Made by a program: the position numbers and the translations under genes. From B73-G16 sp964448445 (GTDB lineage Bacteria > Desulfobacterota > B13-G15), in contig CAYVAU010000001.1 in assembly GCA_964448445.1 (NCBI GenBank), positions 1 through 63,758 of the forward strand: a DNA stretch of 63,758 nucleotides, in the 5' to 3' direction. The notes beneath the pieces were generated by a model. The model was given only the letters and a program-made list of their open reading frames with translations. It was not told the DNA's origin and ran no database searches. Below are positions 24,301 through 32,680 of this stretch, piece by piece; the first letter of the stretch is position 1, and each line of letters opens with the position of its first letter.

Positions 24301-25532
24301 TCGGGGGTGATCCGAGTCGCGTCATTTACATCCCCTATATGTGCGACCATGCCTATGCCTTCAAGGCCGCCTTTGAGGCCTGTGGGATTCAGGCCGAGGT
24401 CTTTCCGGAATCGGACCAGGAGACCCTTTACTGGGGCAGGAAATATACCTCGGGCAAGGAGTGCTATCCCTGTGTGCTCACCACCGGGGACATGATCAAG
24501 GTCGTGAAGAGGCCGGACTTCGATCCCAAGCGGGTGGCCTTCTTCATGCCCTCGGGCAATGGCCCCTGCCGGTTCGGTCAGTACCACCGCTTCCACAGGA
24601 AGGTCCTTGATGAGCTGGGTTTCCCCGAGGTCCCCATCTATTCGCCCAACCAGGATGAGACCCTTTACCGCGACCTGGGGATCCTCGGATCCAAATTTTC
24701 GAGGCTTGGCTGGTGGGCCATTGTGGGGGTGGATCTTTTGCAGAAGAAGGTCCTGGAGACACGGCCCTATGAGCTCACCCCCGGGGAGACCGACAGGGTT
24801 TACTGGGAGTGCCTTGAGGGCTTCTGCAATCTGCTGAGGGGGGACCCCAAGATGGAAGAGGTGGTTCAGTATCTGCTTGAGGCGAGGCGCAAGCTCGATC
24901 GGATCCCCGTGACCGGCAAGGGATCGAAACCGAAGATAGGGGTCGTGGGGGAGATCTATGTGAGGCTGAACCGCTTTGCCAACGAGGATGTCGTCAGGAA
25001 GATCGAGGCCTTGGGAGGGGAGGTGAGGCTCGCCCCCCTTGTGGAGTGGATCCATTACATAAATAAGATGGCCAAGCGCCGGGCGAAAAAACGCGGGCAC
25101 TTCAAGAACCTCCTCGGGATCCTGCTGAAGGAGTATTACCAGAGGAGGGATGAAAGGAGGCTGGCCCAGGCCTTCTATGGGGCCATAGAGGAGCCGGAGG
25201 AGCCCCCCACCGAGTGGATCCTTGAGCTTGCCAGCCCTTATGTCCACGACTCCTTCGAAGGGGAGGCCATACTGACCATAGGTAAAACCGTGGATTACGC
25301 CCTCAAAGGGGCTTCGGGGGTGGTGAACGTCATGCCCTTCACCTGTATGCCCGGGACGATCACCACAGCCATCCTCAAACGTTACAGGGAACTCAACGGG
25401 AACTTCCCCGTGCTTAACATCTCCTACGATGGCCAAGAACAAAGCGATGTGCTGATGCGGCTTGAGGCCTTCATGTACCAAGTCAGGCAGTACTGGAGAA
25501 GGGCACAAGATAGGACCTCACGGGGTTCCTGA
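21324..25532 (+). CDS. Giant HgdC/BadF-type activase fused to dehydratase-like domains (COG1924-COG3580-COG3581)
   Basis: A 1402-residue single chain from ATG 21324 (site AGGGAGG). Two ASKHA ATPase domains lie at about 1-255 and 325-590; each starts with GIDVGS and has the Fe-S signature CAAGTGSFL (C131, C445) plus a second cysteine (GRCSVF, DRCTVF), matching the residues that hold the [4Fe-4S] cluster between HgdC subunits. Then come a cysteine motif (FECKGCPNHC), a DUF2229-like region (about 670-870) and a HgdB-like COG3581 region (about 1010-1380; cysteines in ECYPC, GNGPCRFG, TCMPG). The family is widespread in anaerobes, with unknown substrate. No separate 2-hydroxyacyl-CoA dehydratase subunits are visible nearby. 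Confidence 0.9.
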   Translation: MEKIFIGIDVGSVSANTVLMDPRGRVLEEHYDRIKGQPLRTVRDRLREILSRIPQREIRGVAFTGKGAKLLSEVLKAPFYNEIVAQSKAIERFYPQARTIIDIGGQDSKFILLEEEGSGLRIRDFGMNTLCAAGTGSFLDQQASRLGLTIEEFSLLALKSENPPRIAGRCSVFAKSDMIHLQQIATPDYDIVAGLCYALARNFKGNIAKGAELKPVVVFIGGVAANAGMRKALREVLSLREEEFLVPQHFASIGAIGAVLLAQEEGAFGGFEGLEPLDRFIGSWREQHSAWEPLQLRAEHLEPKSRVYIPQVPPEKKIPAYLGIDVGSISTNLVVIDSEGRVLAKRYLMTAGRPIEAIRQGLKEIGDEIGHLVEIQGVGTTGSGRYLTGDYVGADVVRNEITAQATAAIHIDPEVDTIFEIGGQDSKYISIDRGVIVDFEMNKVCAAGTGSFLEEQAERLGLDIKSDFQKLALSARSPVKMGDRCTVFIESDLIHHQQRGAKTDDLVAGLCYSIVLNYLNRVVGDRRIGQRIFFQGGTAFNKGVVAAFEKVLGRPITVPENHEVTGAIGAALLAMKERTWEKSNFKGFDLSKRRYEIKTFECKGCPNHCLIRKVTIEGEKQPLFYGSRCEKYDVLRRRRKSEIPNLFRERERLLLAPYPGEEGLGDDAPVIGVPRCLTFHEFIPFWKAFFAELGFRVVLSDPTNKELIRKGVEAVVAETCFPVKVAHGHVLNLIEKGIKRIFVPSIVGVPRMKEDFEHSQTCPYVQAFPYVVRSAIPFEQYGVEALTPVVPFGWGEEEVEEALIEFGKQLGRSPSQIRWAIRCAWDFYHRFQKALKARGRQVLRELKDWERAMVIVGRPYNTCDPEVNLDIPEKLRDLGVLSIPMDFLPLEEAADREGIREMYWRYGQRILAAAYLIREDKRLYPIYISNFGCGPDSFIIHFFRETMGEKPSLVLEIDEHSADAGIVTRLEAYLDSLKNARPRSPKPQRRGRIGGDPSRVIYIPYMCDHAYAFKAAFEACGIQAEVFPESDQETLYWGRKYTSGKECYPCVLTTGDMIKVVKRPDFDPKRVAFFMPSGNGPCRFGQYHRFHRKVLDELGFPEVPIYSPNQDETLYRDLGILGSKFSRLGWWAIVGVDLLQKKVLETRPYELTPGETDRVYWECLEGFCNLLRGDPKMEEVVQYLLEARRKLDRIPVTGKGSKPKIGVVGEIYVRLNRFANEDVVRKIEALGGEVRLAPLVEWIHYINKMAKRRAKKRGHFKNLLGILLKEYYQRRDERRLAQAFYGAIEEPEEPPTEWILELASPYVHDSFEGEAILTIGKTVDYALKGASGVVNVMPFTCMPGTITTAILKRYRELNGNFPVLNISYDGQEQSDVLMRLEAFMYQVRQYWRRAQDRTSRGS

Positions 25533-25626
25533 GCACTCCTATTCCCTCGACCCTCACCTCTACCACATCCCGTGGCTCGATGGATCTTATGCCCGAAGGG
25601 GTGCCGGTGGCGATGACGTTGCCCAT
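25483..25626 (-). pseudogene. Fumarylacetoacetate hydrolase family C-terminal remnant
   Basis: A 47-codon frame whose translation begins MGNVIATGTPSGI and continues with DVVEV.VEGIGVLRNPV, the unmistakable C-terminal signature of the fumarylacetoacetate hydrolase (FAH) family. A TAG stop immediately precedes the ATG at 25626, and nothing recognisable as the rest of the enzyme (about 200 residues) lies upstream, where glmU begins. The last 50 nt overlap the 3' end of the activase gene. It is best read as the leftover of a deleted FAH gene. Confidence 0.7.
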
Positions 25627-25669
25627 CTAACCACCACGGTTGTCCTTCGGATTGAAGACGTTGACACCT

Positions 25670-27055
25670 ATGGATCCCTCGGATAACTTACGCCTTGTGG
25701 GTCTGCGGGTAATCGTCCTTTCGGCAGGTCAAGGAAAGAGGATGAAGTCATCCCTGCCCAAGGTCCTTCATCCCCTACTGGGGAGGCCGATGCTTGAGTG
25801 GGTCCTTGAGGCCGTGAGGCCTCTTGGTCCTGAGAGGGTGACGGTTGTAAGCAGTGAGGAGGAGAGGCTCCTTGAGCACCTTAGGGAGAAGGGGCTCAGG
25901 GTGGTGGTACAGAGGGAGCGCCTTGGTACAGGTCATGCCGTTATGATGGCCCAAGGAGAGCTTGAGGGCTTTCAGGGGACCTCTCTGATCCTTTACGGGG
26001 ATACCCCTCTCCTTCGGCCCAAAACCCTCAAGGGGCTTCTGGAACATCACCTAAAGACCTCTGCAACCCTCACTATCTTAGCGGCAGTCCTTGAGGATCC
26101 CAGGGGATATGGCCGGATCCTGAGGGATGGGGCGGGAAAACCGGTGAAGATCTTGGAGGATGTCGGTCCCGAAAGCGAAGAGCTGAAAGAAGTAAATGTC
26201 GGGGTCTATGCCGTCAGGACCCCCTTTCTGCTTGAGGCCTTAAGGGAGCTTGAGCCCACTAACCGCCAGTCCGAGTACTACCTGACCGACATTGTGGAGG
26301 TCGCCTCAAGGAGGGGGGAGAGGGTTGAGGTCTTTTGGGGTGAGCCTGAAGAGGCGATAGGGGTTAACACCAGAGCGGATCTGGCCAGGGCCCAGGCCGT
26401 TTTAAAGGGAAGGATCCTTGAGAGGTGGATGCAGGAAGGGGTGACCATAGAGGATCCTCAAAGCACCTGGATAGAGCCCGAAGTGGTGATAGGCCACGAT
26501 ACGGTGATAAGGCCTAATTGCTTCCTGCGCGGCAGGACCACCATAGGCCGAGGATGCGTGATAGGGCCCGATGTGGAAATCATCGATTCGGAGATCGGCG
26601 ACGGGGTGCAGGTGAGGTTCTGCTCACACCTTGAGGGTTCGAGGATCTCCTCTGGTGTAGTAATCGGTCCCTTCAGCCGTCTGAGGTCCGGAACGGAGCT
26701 TGAAGAGGGGGTGAGGGTCGGAAACTTCGTGGAGGTGAAGAATTCCAAGCTTGGTGTGGGCACCAAGGCGAATCACCTCGCCTACATCGGCGATGCAGAG
26801 GTGGGAGAAGGGGTCAATATAGGGGCGGGAACCATAACCTGTAATTACGACGGGGTGAGGAAGCACAAAACGATTATCGGTTCCAAAGCCTTCATAGGGA
26901 GCAACGTCTCACTTGTTGCCCCTGTGACGGTGGGAGAGGAGGCGACCATAGGGGCTGGTTCGGTTATCACCAAGGAGGTGCCTCCCTTGAGCCTGGCGGT
27001 GGAAAGGGCGAAACAAAGGATCCTTCCGGGCTGGGCCAAGCGGAGGAAGAAGTAG
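25670..27055 (+). CDS. glmU: Bifunctional GlcNAc-1-P uridyltransferase / GlcN-1-P acetyltransferase
   Basis: Makes UDP-GlcNAc for peptidoglycan and LPS. The N-terminal pyrophosphorylase has VIVLSAGQGKRM (activating loop), QRERLGTGHAV and YGDTPLL. The C-terminal half is a left-handed beta-helix of hexapeptide repeats, with the acetyltransferase site region KANHLAYIGDAEVG and NIGAGTITCNYDG. ATG 25670 is preferred; GTG 25697 would give the compact start MGLRVIVLSAG and is nearly as good. Neither has a strong ribosome binding site. Stop and glmS start are directly adjacent. Confidence 0.95.
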   Translation: MDPSDNLRLVGLRVIVLSAGQGKRMKSSLPKVLHPLLGRPMLEWVLEAVRPLGPERVTVVSSEEERLLEHLREKGLRVVVQRERLGTGHAVMMAQGELEGFQGTSLILYGDTPLLRPKTLKGLLEHHLKTSATLTILAAVLEDPRGYGRILRDGAGKPVKILEDVGPESEELKEVNVGVYAVRTPFLLEALRELEPTNRQSEYYLTDIVEVASRRGERVEVFWGEPEEAIGVNTRADLARAQAVLKGRILERWMQEGVTIEDPQSTWIEPEVVIGHDTVIRPNCFLRGRTTIGRGCVIGPDVEIIDSEIGDGVQVRFCSHLEGSRISSGVVIGPFSRLRSGTELEEGVRVGNFVEVKNSKLGVGTKANHLAYIGDAEVGEGVNIGAGTITCNYDGVRKHKTIIGSKAFIGSNVSLVAPVTVGEEATIGAGSVITKEVPPLSLAVERAKQRILPGWAKRRKK

Positions 27056-28885
27056 ATGTGCGGGATAATAGGCTACCTTGGGCCAAGGCCTCCGGTCGAA
27101 GTGCTCTTGGAGGGGCTTAGGAGGCTCGAGTACCGGGGTTATGATTCGGCGGGAATAGGGGTATTTGACGGGTCCCGGATCCGGATAAGGCGCTGTGAAG
27201 GTAAGATCCAGCGGCTTTCTGAACTGCTCCAAGGTCTGACCTTCTCCGGGTCCGTAGGGATCGGGCATACCCGCTGGGCCACCCATGGAGAGCCTTCCGA
27301 ACGCAATGCCCACCCCCATTCGGCCGGGAAGGTTGTCCTTGTACACAATGGGATTGTGGAGAATTACCTTCCCTTAAAGGAGGCCTTAAGGGCCGAGGGG
27401 AGGGTCTTTCGGTCGGAGACCGACACCGAGATCATCGCGCACCTGATAGATCTCGAGCTTGAAAGGGGCTTCGGGCCAGAGGAGGCAGTAAGGAGGGCCT
27501 TGAGGAGGGTGGAGGGATCCTATGCCCTTGCGATCATCTTCGAGGGATATCCCGAACTCCTCATAGGGGCAAGGAAAGAAAGCCCTCTTTTGCTGGGGGT
27601 GGGAGAGGAGGAGTACTTCCTCTCCTCGGATGCGCCAGCGGTCATCCCCTGGACCAGGGACCTAGTGTTTTTGGAAGAGGGCGAGATGGTGGTTGTCACC
27701 CCGAAAGGGTTCAGGGTTACCGATTTTGGGGGTCGCAGCCTTCCCAAGACCCCCCGTCGCGTGGACTGGTCCCCGGCCATGGCCGAAAAGGGGGGATATA
27801 AGCACTTTATGCTCAAGGAGATCCACGAGCAGCCAAACGGTGTGATAGATACCCTGAGGGGGAGGATGCTGGAGGAAGAGGGGCGGGTTTACCTTCAGGA
27901 TTTCCCCTTAAGCGATAAGGAGGTCAGGGGGATTGAGAGGGTGATGCTTGTTGCCTGCGGCACCTCGTGGCACGCCGCCCTCATAGGGGAATATTGGATT
28001 GAGGCCCTGGCGGGGATCCCGGCCAAGGCTGAGATCGCCTCCGAGTTCCGCTATCGAGAGCTTCTGGGGGGACCGAGGACCCTGCTTGTAGCCATTTCCC
28101 AATCGGGGGAGACGGCCGACACCCTGCAAGCGGTGAGGGAGGCAAAACGGAAGGGCTTCAGGACCTTCGGGATCTGCAATGTCTTGGGCTCCACCCTGAC
28201 GCGGGAGACCGAAGGGACCCTCTTTACCCACGCCGGCCCCGAGATCAGCGTGGCTTCCACCAAGGCCTTTACGGCCCAGCTTGCTGCCCTCATGCTTTTG
28301 ACCCTGCACCTTGGGGCCACAAGGGGAAGGCTTCCAAGGGAGGAGGTCCGCCGATACATAAAGCTTCTGCGCACAATCCCGCGGCTCATGGAGGAGGTCT
28401 TAAAACAGGAGTCCTCCATAGTCGAGCTTTCCCGCGCCTATGCGGAGGTCCAGAACTTCCTCTACCTCGGTCGGGGCATTTCCTATCCGGTGGCCCTTGA
28501 GGGGGCGCTTAAGCTCAAGGAGATATCCTATATTCACGCCGAGGGCTACCCCGCCGGGGAGATGAAGCATGGCCCCATCGCCCTGATCGATGAGAAGATG
28601 CCCACAGTAGTGGTGGCCCCGAGGGACAGGACCTATGAAAAGGTCATGGGGAACATTAAGGAGATAAAGAGCAGGAGGGGGAGGATCATAGCGGTCCTCA
28701 ACAGCAGGGATCCCCTCCTTGAGGAGCAGGTGGACTCGGTTATCCTGGTTCCCTCCACCCCTCCCCTTCTCAGCCCCTTTGTGACGGTTTTGCCCCTTCA
28801 GCTTTTTGCCTATCATATAGCCGATTACCGCGGGACCGATGTCGATCAGCCCCGCAACCTCGCCAAAAGCGTGACGGTCGAATGA
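27056..28885 (+). CDS. glmS: Glutamine--fructose-6-phosphate aminotransferase (isomerizing)
   Basis: Makes glucosamine-6-phosphate, feeding GlmU through GlmM. Cys2 of the processed protein (MCGIIGYLG) is the glutaminase nucleophile; GHTRWATHG, HNGIVENY and the two SIS sugar-isomerase domains (CGTSWHAALIG, ISQSGETADTL) follow. The C-terminal PRNLAKSVTVE is the family ending. Length 609 residues. It starts on the base after the glmU stop and overlaps the helicase gene by 4 nt. Confidence 0.97.
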   Translation: MCGIIGYLGPRPPVEVLLEGLRRLEYRGYDSAGIGVFDGSRIRIRRCEGKIQRLSELLQGLTFSGSVGIGHTRWATHGEPSERNAHPHSAGKVVLVHNGIVENYLPLKEALRAEGRVFRSETDTEIIAHLIDLELERGFGPEEAVRRALRRVEGSYALAIIFEGYPELLIGARKESPLLLGVGEEEYFLSSDAPAVIPWTRDLVFLEEGEMVVVTPKGFRVTDFGGRSLPKTPRRVDWSPAMAEKGGYKHFMLKEIHEQPNGVIDTLRGRMLEEEGRVYLQDFPLSDKEVRGIERVMLVACGTSWHAALIGEYWIEALAGIPAKAEIASEFRYRELLGGPRTLLVAISQSGETADTLQAVREAKRKGFRTFGICNVLGSTLTRETEGTLFTHAGPEISVASTKAFTAQLAALMLLTLHLGATRGRLPREEVRRYIKLLRTIPRLMEEVLKQESSIVELSRAYAEVQNFLYLGRGISYPVALEGALKLKEISYIHAEGYPAGEMKHGPIALIDEKMPTVVVAPRDRTYEKVMGNIKEIKSRRGRIIAVLNSRDPLLEEQVDSVILVPSTPPLLSPFVTVLPLQLFAYHIADYRGTDVDQPRNLAKSVTVE

Positions 28886-30828
28886 AAAGCCCAAAAGAGC
28901 TTCTCGAGGACCTGAACCCCCAACAAAGGGAGGCGGTCCTGGCGCAAGAGAGGTCGCTTTTGGTCTTCGCCGGGGCGGGAAGCGGAAAGACGAGGGTCCT
29001 CACCTACCGGATCGCCTATCTGATCTCGGCCGGGATGGCCCGGGCAGAGGAGATCCTCGCCGTTACCTTCACCAACAAGGCTGCCCGGGAGATGAAGGAG
29101 AGGCTCCAAGGGCTGCTGGGGGATTCCTTGAAGGGCCTCTGGGTGGGGACCTTCCACGGGATCTGCTCCAGGATCCTCAGGGCCTTCGGTCACCATCTGG
29201 GCATCGGGCGCGATTTCGTCATCTACGACGAGGACGATCAGCTAAAGCTCATCGAGGGGATTCTAAAATCCATGGGCATTGACCCCAAGGCCTTCCCCCC
29301 TTCGAGAATCCTCAAGGAGATCGAGAGGGCCAAAAACCGGGGGATTGGTCCGGAAAGTTATGAGCCCGACCCCTTTGATTTGTTCTCGAAAAGGACCGCC
29401 CAGGTTTATCCCGCCTATCAGGACGTCTTGAGGCGGGCCAATGCCATGGATTATGGGGATTTGCTCCTCTTCTGTCACAAGCTCCTAGAGGTTCCCGAAG
29501 TAAGGGGGCATTTCCACCGCAGGTTCAAGCACCTTTTGGTGGACGAATACCAGGATACTAACTACATCCAGTACCTGCTGCTTCAGGACCTGATGGGTCC
29601 AGAAACCAGGATCATGGTCGTAGGTGATGACGATCAATCCATTTACGCCTGGAGGGGAGCGGAACCCACCAACATCTTGCAGTTCCAGAGGGATTTCCCC
29701 GAGGTAAGGGTTGTAAAACTCGAGCAGAATTACCGCTCCACCAAGACCATCTTAAAAGGGGCAAATGCTCTTGTTGCCCACAACCGCCTGCGAACCCCCA
29801 AATCCCTCTGGACCGAAAACCCCCCTGGCGGCCCCATAGTCCTTTACGGGGCCCAGGACGAGAGGGAGGAGGCCCTCTGGGTCGCACAGACGATCCGGGA
29901 ATCCTCGAGGCCTTTTTCGGATTTTGCCGTCTTTTACCGCATCAGTGCCCAATCCAGGGCCCTGGAGGAGGCCATGATGAAGATGGGCATTCCTTATATC
30001 GTAATCGGGGGGATCAAGTTCTTCGAGAGGAAGGAGATAAAGGACCTTCTGGCCTACCTCCGCCTGATTCAGAATCCAAGGGATGAGGTCAGCCTGAAGA
30101 GGGTGATAAACGTTCCCCCGCGCGGGATAGGACCCAAAGGGATGCAGGCACTGCTTGCCCTCGCTGCAGAGAGGGGAATCAGCCTCTGGGAGGCGCTGAA
30201 GGAGGCCGCAAGGGGCAGGGGTAAGGGGGAACTCAGGAAGTTTGTAGAGCTCATAGAGGATCTCCATCAGAGGAGGAGGGAGCTTGCTCCCGAAAGGCTC
30301 CTTGAGGAGATCGTCGAAAGGACCGGCTACATCGAATACCTCAGGGGTCTCGAGAGAGGGGAGGAGAGGATAGAAAATGTCGGGGAGTTTTTTGAGGCCT
30401 TAAAGGAACGCGAAGGGGAACTGGAGGAGGTGCTCTCCGAATTGAGCCTTATGGCCGATGTGGATGAACTTAAGGACTCAGAGAGGGTGGTGCTCATGAC
30501 GCTACACAGCGCCAAGGGACTCGAGTTCCCGGTGGTGTTCATCGTGGGACTTGAGGAGGGGCTCCTCCCCCACTACCTGAGGTTGGAAAGCCCCCTGGAA
30601 CTGGAGGAGGAGAGGCGGCTCTTTTACGTCGGCATGACCCGGGCCAAGGAGGAACTCTACCTGAGTTACGCCATGAGGCGAGGGATCTTCGGCAGGAGCC
30701 TCGATCGCATGCCCTCCCGCTTCATCCAAGAGATCCCCTCCGAGATCTTGAAACGAGAGGGAAGATATCACTTCTATCGCCCCCAGGGATGGGCATGGGA
30801 GGAGGGACAGTGGGATTACGATATTTAG
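28882..30828 (+). CDS. UvrD/PcrA-type ATP-dependent DNA helicase
   Basis: Superfamily 1A 3'-5' helicase for repair or replication, 648 residues. Motif Q and I are at the N-terminus (LNPQQREAVL, FAGAGSGKTRVL), then Ia TFTNKAAREMKERL, II VDEYQDTN, III VVGDDDQSIYAWRGA, IV LEQNYRST, V LMTLHSAKGLEFPVV and VI FYVGMTRAKEELYLS. It is shorter than E. coli UvrD (about 720), missing mainly the C-terminal tail. It starts at ATG 28882 overlapping the glmS stop by 4 nt and ends in a 4-nt overlap with the convergent hydrolase gene. Confidence 0.93.
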   Translation: MKSPKELLEDLNPQQREAVLAQERSLLVFAGAGSGKTRVLTYRIAYLISAGMARAEEILAVTFTNKAAREMKERLQGLLGDSLKGLWVGTFHGICSRILRAFGHHLGIGRDFVIYDEDDQLKLIEGILKSMGIDPKAFPPSRILKEIERAKNRGIGPESYEPDPFDLFSKRTAQVYPAYQDVLRRANAMDYGDLLLFCHKLLEVPEVRGHFHRRFKHLLVDEYQDTNYIQYLLLQDLMGPETRIMVVGDDDQSIYAWRGAEPTNILQFQRDFPEVRVVKLEQNYRSTKTILKGANALVAHNRLRTPKSLWTENPPGGPIVLYGAQDEREEALWVAQTIRESSRPFSDFAVFYRISAQSRALEEAMMKMGIPYIVIGGIKFFERKEIKDLLAYLRLIQNPRDEVSLKRVINVPPRGIGPKGMQALLALAAERGISLWEALKEAARGRGKGELRKFVELIEDLHQRRRELAPERLLEEIVERTGYIEYLRGLERGEERIENVGEFFEALKEREGELEEVLSELSLMADVDELKDSERVVLMTLHSAKGLEFPVVFIVGLEEGLLPHYLRLESPLELEEERRLFYVGMTRAKEELYLSYAMRRGIFGRSLDRMPSRFIQEIPSEILKREGRYHFYRPQGWAWEEGQWDYDI

Positions 30829-31580
30829 GGCAGGGGCAAGGTCATCCCATCGCTTGCCGCTATTACTTCTATACCAAGTTCCTCGGAAAGCTTCCTGGCG
30901 ACCTCCCTTGGACCAAGTCTGATCATCGTCATCCCGAAATGGGTGAGGATGGCCTTGGTGGGCCTCGTGGATGCGATGATCTCCCGGGCGTCCTCTAAGG
31001 TGAGATGTTGAATCCGCTCGTCCCTGGGGCCGGCCCTGACCACATTGATGATGAGGACCTCCAAACCCCTGTAAGCCTCGATAAGCTCCGGGAAAAAGAG
31101 GGTGTCGCTGATAAGCCCGATCCTGCGGTCCAAAACGAGTCCGTAGGTTTCCACCTGATGCCTGTGCCGCAGAGGGGTGTGGATTTCGATCCCATCAAGG
31201 AGGTAACGCCCTCCTTCCTTAAGGACCTCGATCCCCCGAAGGAATCCCCTCAGATACTTCAGGACCACTGGGTCGTCTTCCAAGGCATCTTGGGGTGCAA
31301 AGAGCACCCCCCTTTTGTGCCAACCTCCCTCGGTCATGGCTTCGATTATCACGTTCACATCGGCCGAATGATCGAGGTGGCGATGGGTGAGGATTACGGC
31401 ATCGAGTTTTGTGGGATCAAGCTTCGGCCGCGAGGAAAGGGCCCTGATGAGGGATCCTGGACCAGGATCCACAAGGATCCTCTTTCCCTTAAGTTGAAAC
31501 CACAATCCTCCCGAGGCCCTTATCTGCTTGAAGACCACAACCCTGGCCCCGGCCGTACCGAGGAACTTTATATGGTCCAT
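30825..31580 (-). CDS. Metallo-beta-lactamase-fold hydrolase
   Basis: Last gene of the four-gene minus-strand cassette, 251 residues from ATG 31580; the frame is open to 31613 but the family N-terminus (KFLGTAGAR) fits 31580. The metal motif is ILTHRHLDHSAD, the bridging Asp is in GLISDTLFF and the late His in ILTHFGM. The architecture resembles the RNase Z/PqqB-like branch. The substrate is unknown. It overlaps the radical SAM gene by 13 nt, so its synthesis is probably coupled to it. Confidence 0.85.
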   Translation of the reverse strand: MDHIKFLGTAGARVVVFKQIRASGGLWFQLKGKRILVDPGPGSLIRALSSRPKLDPTKLDAVILTHRHLDHSADVNVIIEAMTEGGWHKRGVLFAPQDALEDDPVVLKYLRGFLRGIEVLKEGGRYLLDGIEIHTPLRHRHQVETYGLVLDRRIGLISDTLFFPELIEAYRGLEVLIINVVRAGPRDERIQHLTLEDAREIIASTRPTKAILTHFGMTMIRLGPREVARKLSEELGIEVIAASDGMTLPLP

Positions 31581-32680
31581 ATCCCCTCTATCTTCCTTTG
31601 ACACCTGGGACACCTCCCTTCCTTCAGCTCGAAACGCGTTACAAAAAAGCCCTTCCTCTCGATCAGCAACCTCCCACAGCGGGGACAGTAGGTGTTTTCT
31701 GCAGGATGCCCGGGGACATTGCCAAGATAGACATAGTGGAGTCCCACCTCAAGAGCTATTTCCCTTGCCCTCTCCAGGGTCTTTACTGGAGTGGGGGGAA
31801 GGTTCCTCAGGCGATACATGGGGAAGAAGCGGGTGAAGTGAAGGGGCACAGAAGGGGAGAGCTCATCCCTGATCCAAAGGCACATCTCCCTTATCAGGTC
31901 CTCATCATCGTTTTTCCCCGGCACCACCAGGTTCACTATCTCAAGGTGTACCCCGTGGGAATGGATTTCCTTAAGGGTTTTAAGCACCGGATTGAGCCAC
32001 CCTCCCGTCACCTCCCGATAGTAGCGATCGCTGAAGCCCTTAAGGTCCACACATGCAGCCCCTATATAGGGGAGGAGGTCCCTCAGAGGTTTTAGATTTA
32101 TAAAGCCGTTGGAATGAAAGACGAAGAAGATCCCTTCGGCCTTTGATATCTTCGCCACCTCAAGATTGTATTCGTGAAAGACCGTCGGTTCGGTATAGGT
32201 GGCAGCGATGGAGGGACATCCCTGAAGCAGGGCGAGCTTGACCATCTCATGGGGGGGTATTTTCATGTTGTTGGTTTCAAGGGGCGAGACCTGCGAAATC
32301 TGCCAGTTCTGACAGAAGAGACAGTCGAGGTTGCAGCCCGCCATGGCATAGGAGAGACAGGGGGATCCGGGAAGGAAGTGGAAGAAGGGCTTCTTCTCTA
32401 TAGGATCGATGTGAAGGGCACAGGGATTTCCGTAGGTCAGGCTGTAAAGCTTTCCCTTGATGTTCTTTCTGGCCTCACAATGCCCGAGATCCCCGGGCCC
32501 TATGAGGCACTCCCTTGGACAAAGGGTACACTGTACCATCTCCCCTCCGCGGGGGACAGAGTACGGAGAGAGATGGGGGGCCACATAGCCATAGCCCTGG
32601 GCCCAGAGGTCCTCGGGGGAGAGGAGCCCGAGGAAACCGAGGAGACCGAGTTTCAGAAAATCCCTCCTGCTCAGTTTCAT
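31568..32680 (-). CDS. AmmeMemoRadiSam-family radical SAM enzyme with a twin-arginine signal
   Basis: A 370-residue paralogue of the enzyme at 1-986. It begins MKLSRRDFLKLG, a twin-arginine (SRRDFLK) signal, with a hydrophobic stretch to about residue 20 and a possible cleavage region near WAQG. Then come cysteines C51, C54, C58 and C68, IDPIEKKPFFHFLPG (91-105) and the radical SAM motif CNLDCLFC (C116, C120, C123). The C-terminus carries CPRCG and CPRCQ, a likely zinc ribbon. Export of a SAM-dependent [4Fe-4S] enzyme is odd because SAM is cytoplasmic. It overlaps the amidohydrolase by 4 nt and the hydrolase by 13 nt. Confidence 0.9.
   Translation of the reverse strand: MKLSRRDFLKLGLLGFLGLLSPEDLWAQGYGYVAPHLSPYSVPRGGEMVQCTLCPRECLIGPGDLGHCEARKNIKGKLYSLTYGNPCALHIDPIEKKPFFHFLPGSPCLSYAMAGCNLDCLFCQNWQISQVSPLETNNMKIPPHEMVKLALLQGCPSIAATYTEPTVFHEYNLEVAKISKAEGIFFVFHSNGFINLKPLRDLLPYIGAACVDLKGFSDRYYREVTGGWLNPVLKTLKEIHSHGVHLEIVNLVVPGKNDDEDLIREMCLWIRDELSPSVPLHFTRFFPMYRLRNLPPTPVKTLERAREIALEVGLHYVYLGNVPGHPAENTYCPRCGRLLIERKGFFVTRFELKEGRCPRCQRKIEGIWTI

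Noticed and set aside
23679..25508. Minus-strand 609-residue frame over the activase gene
   Set aside because: Antisense shadow of a GC-rich gene with low-complexity composition and no recognisable motif.
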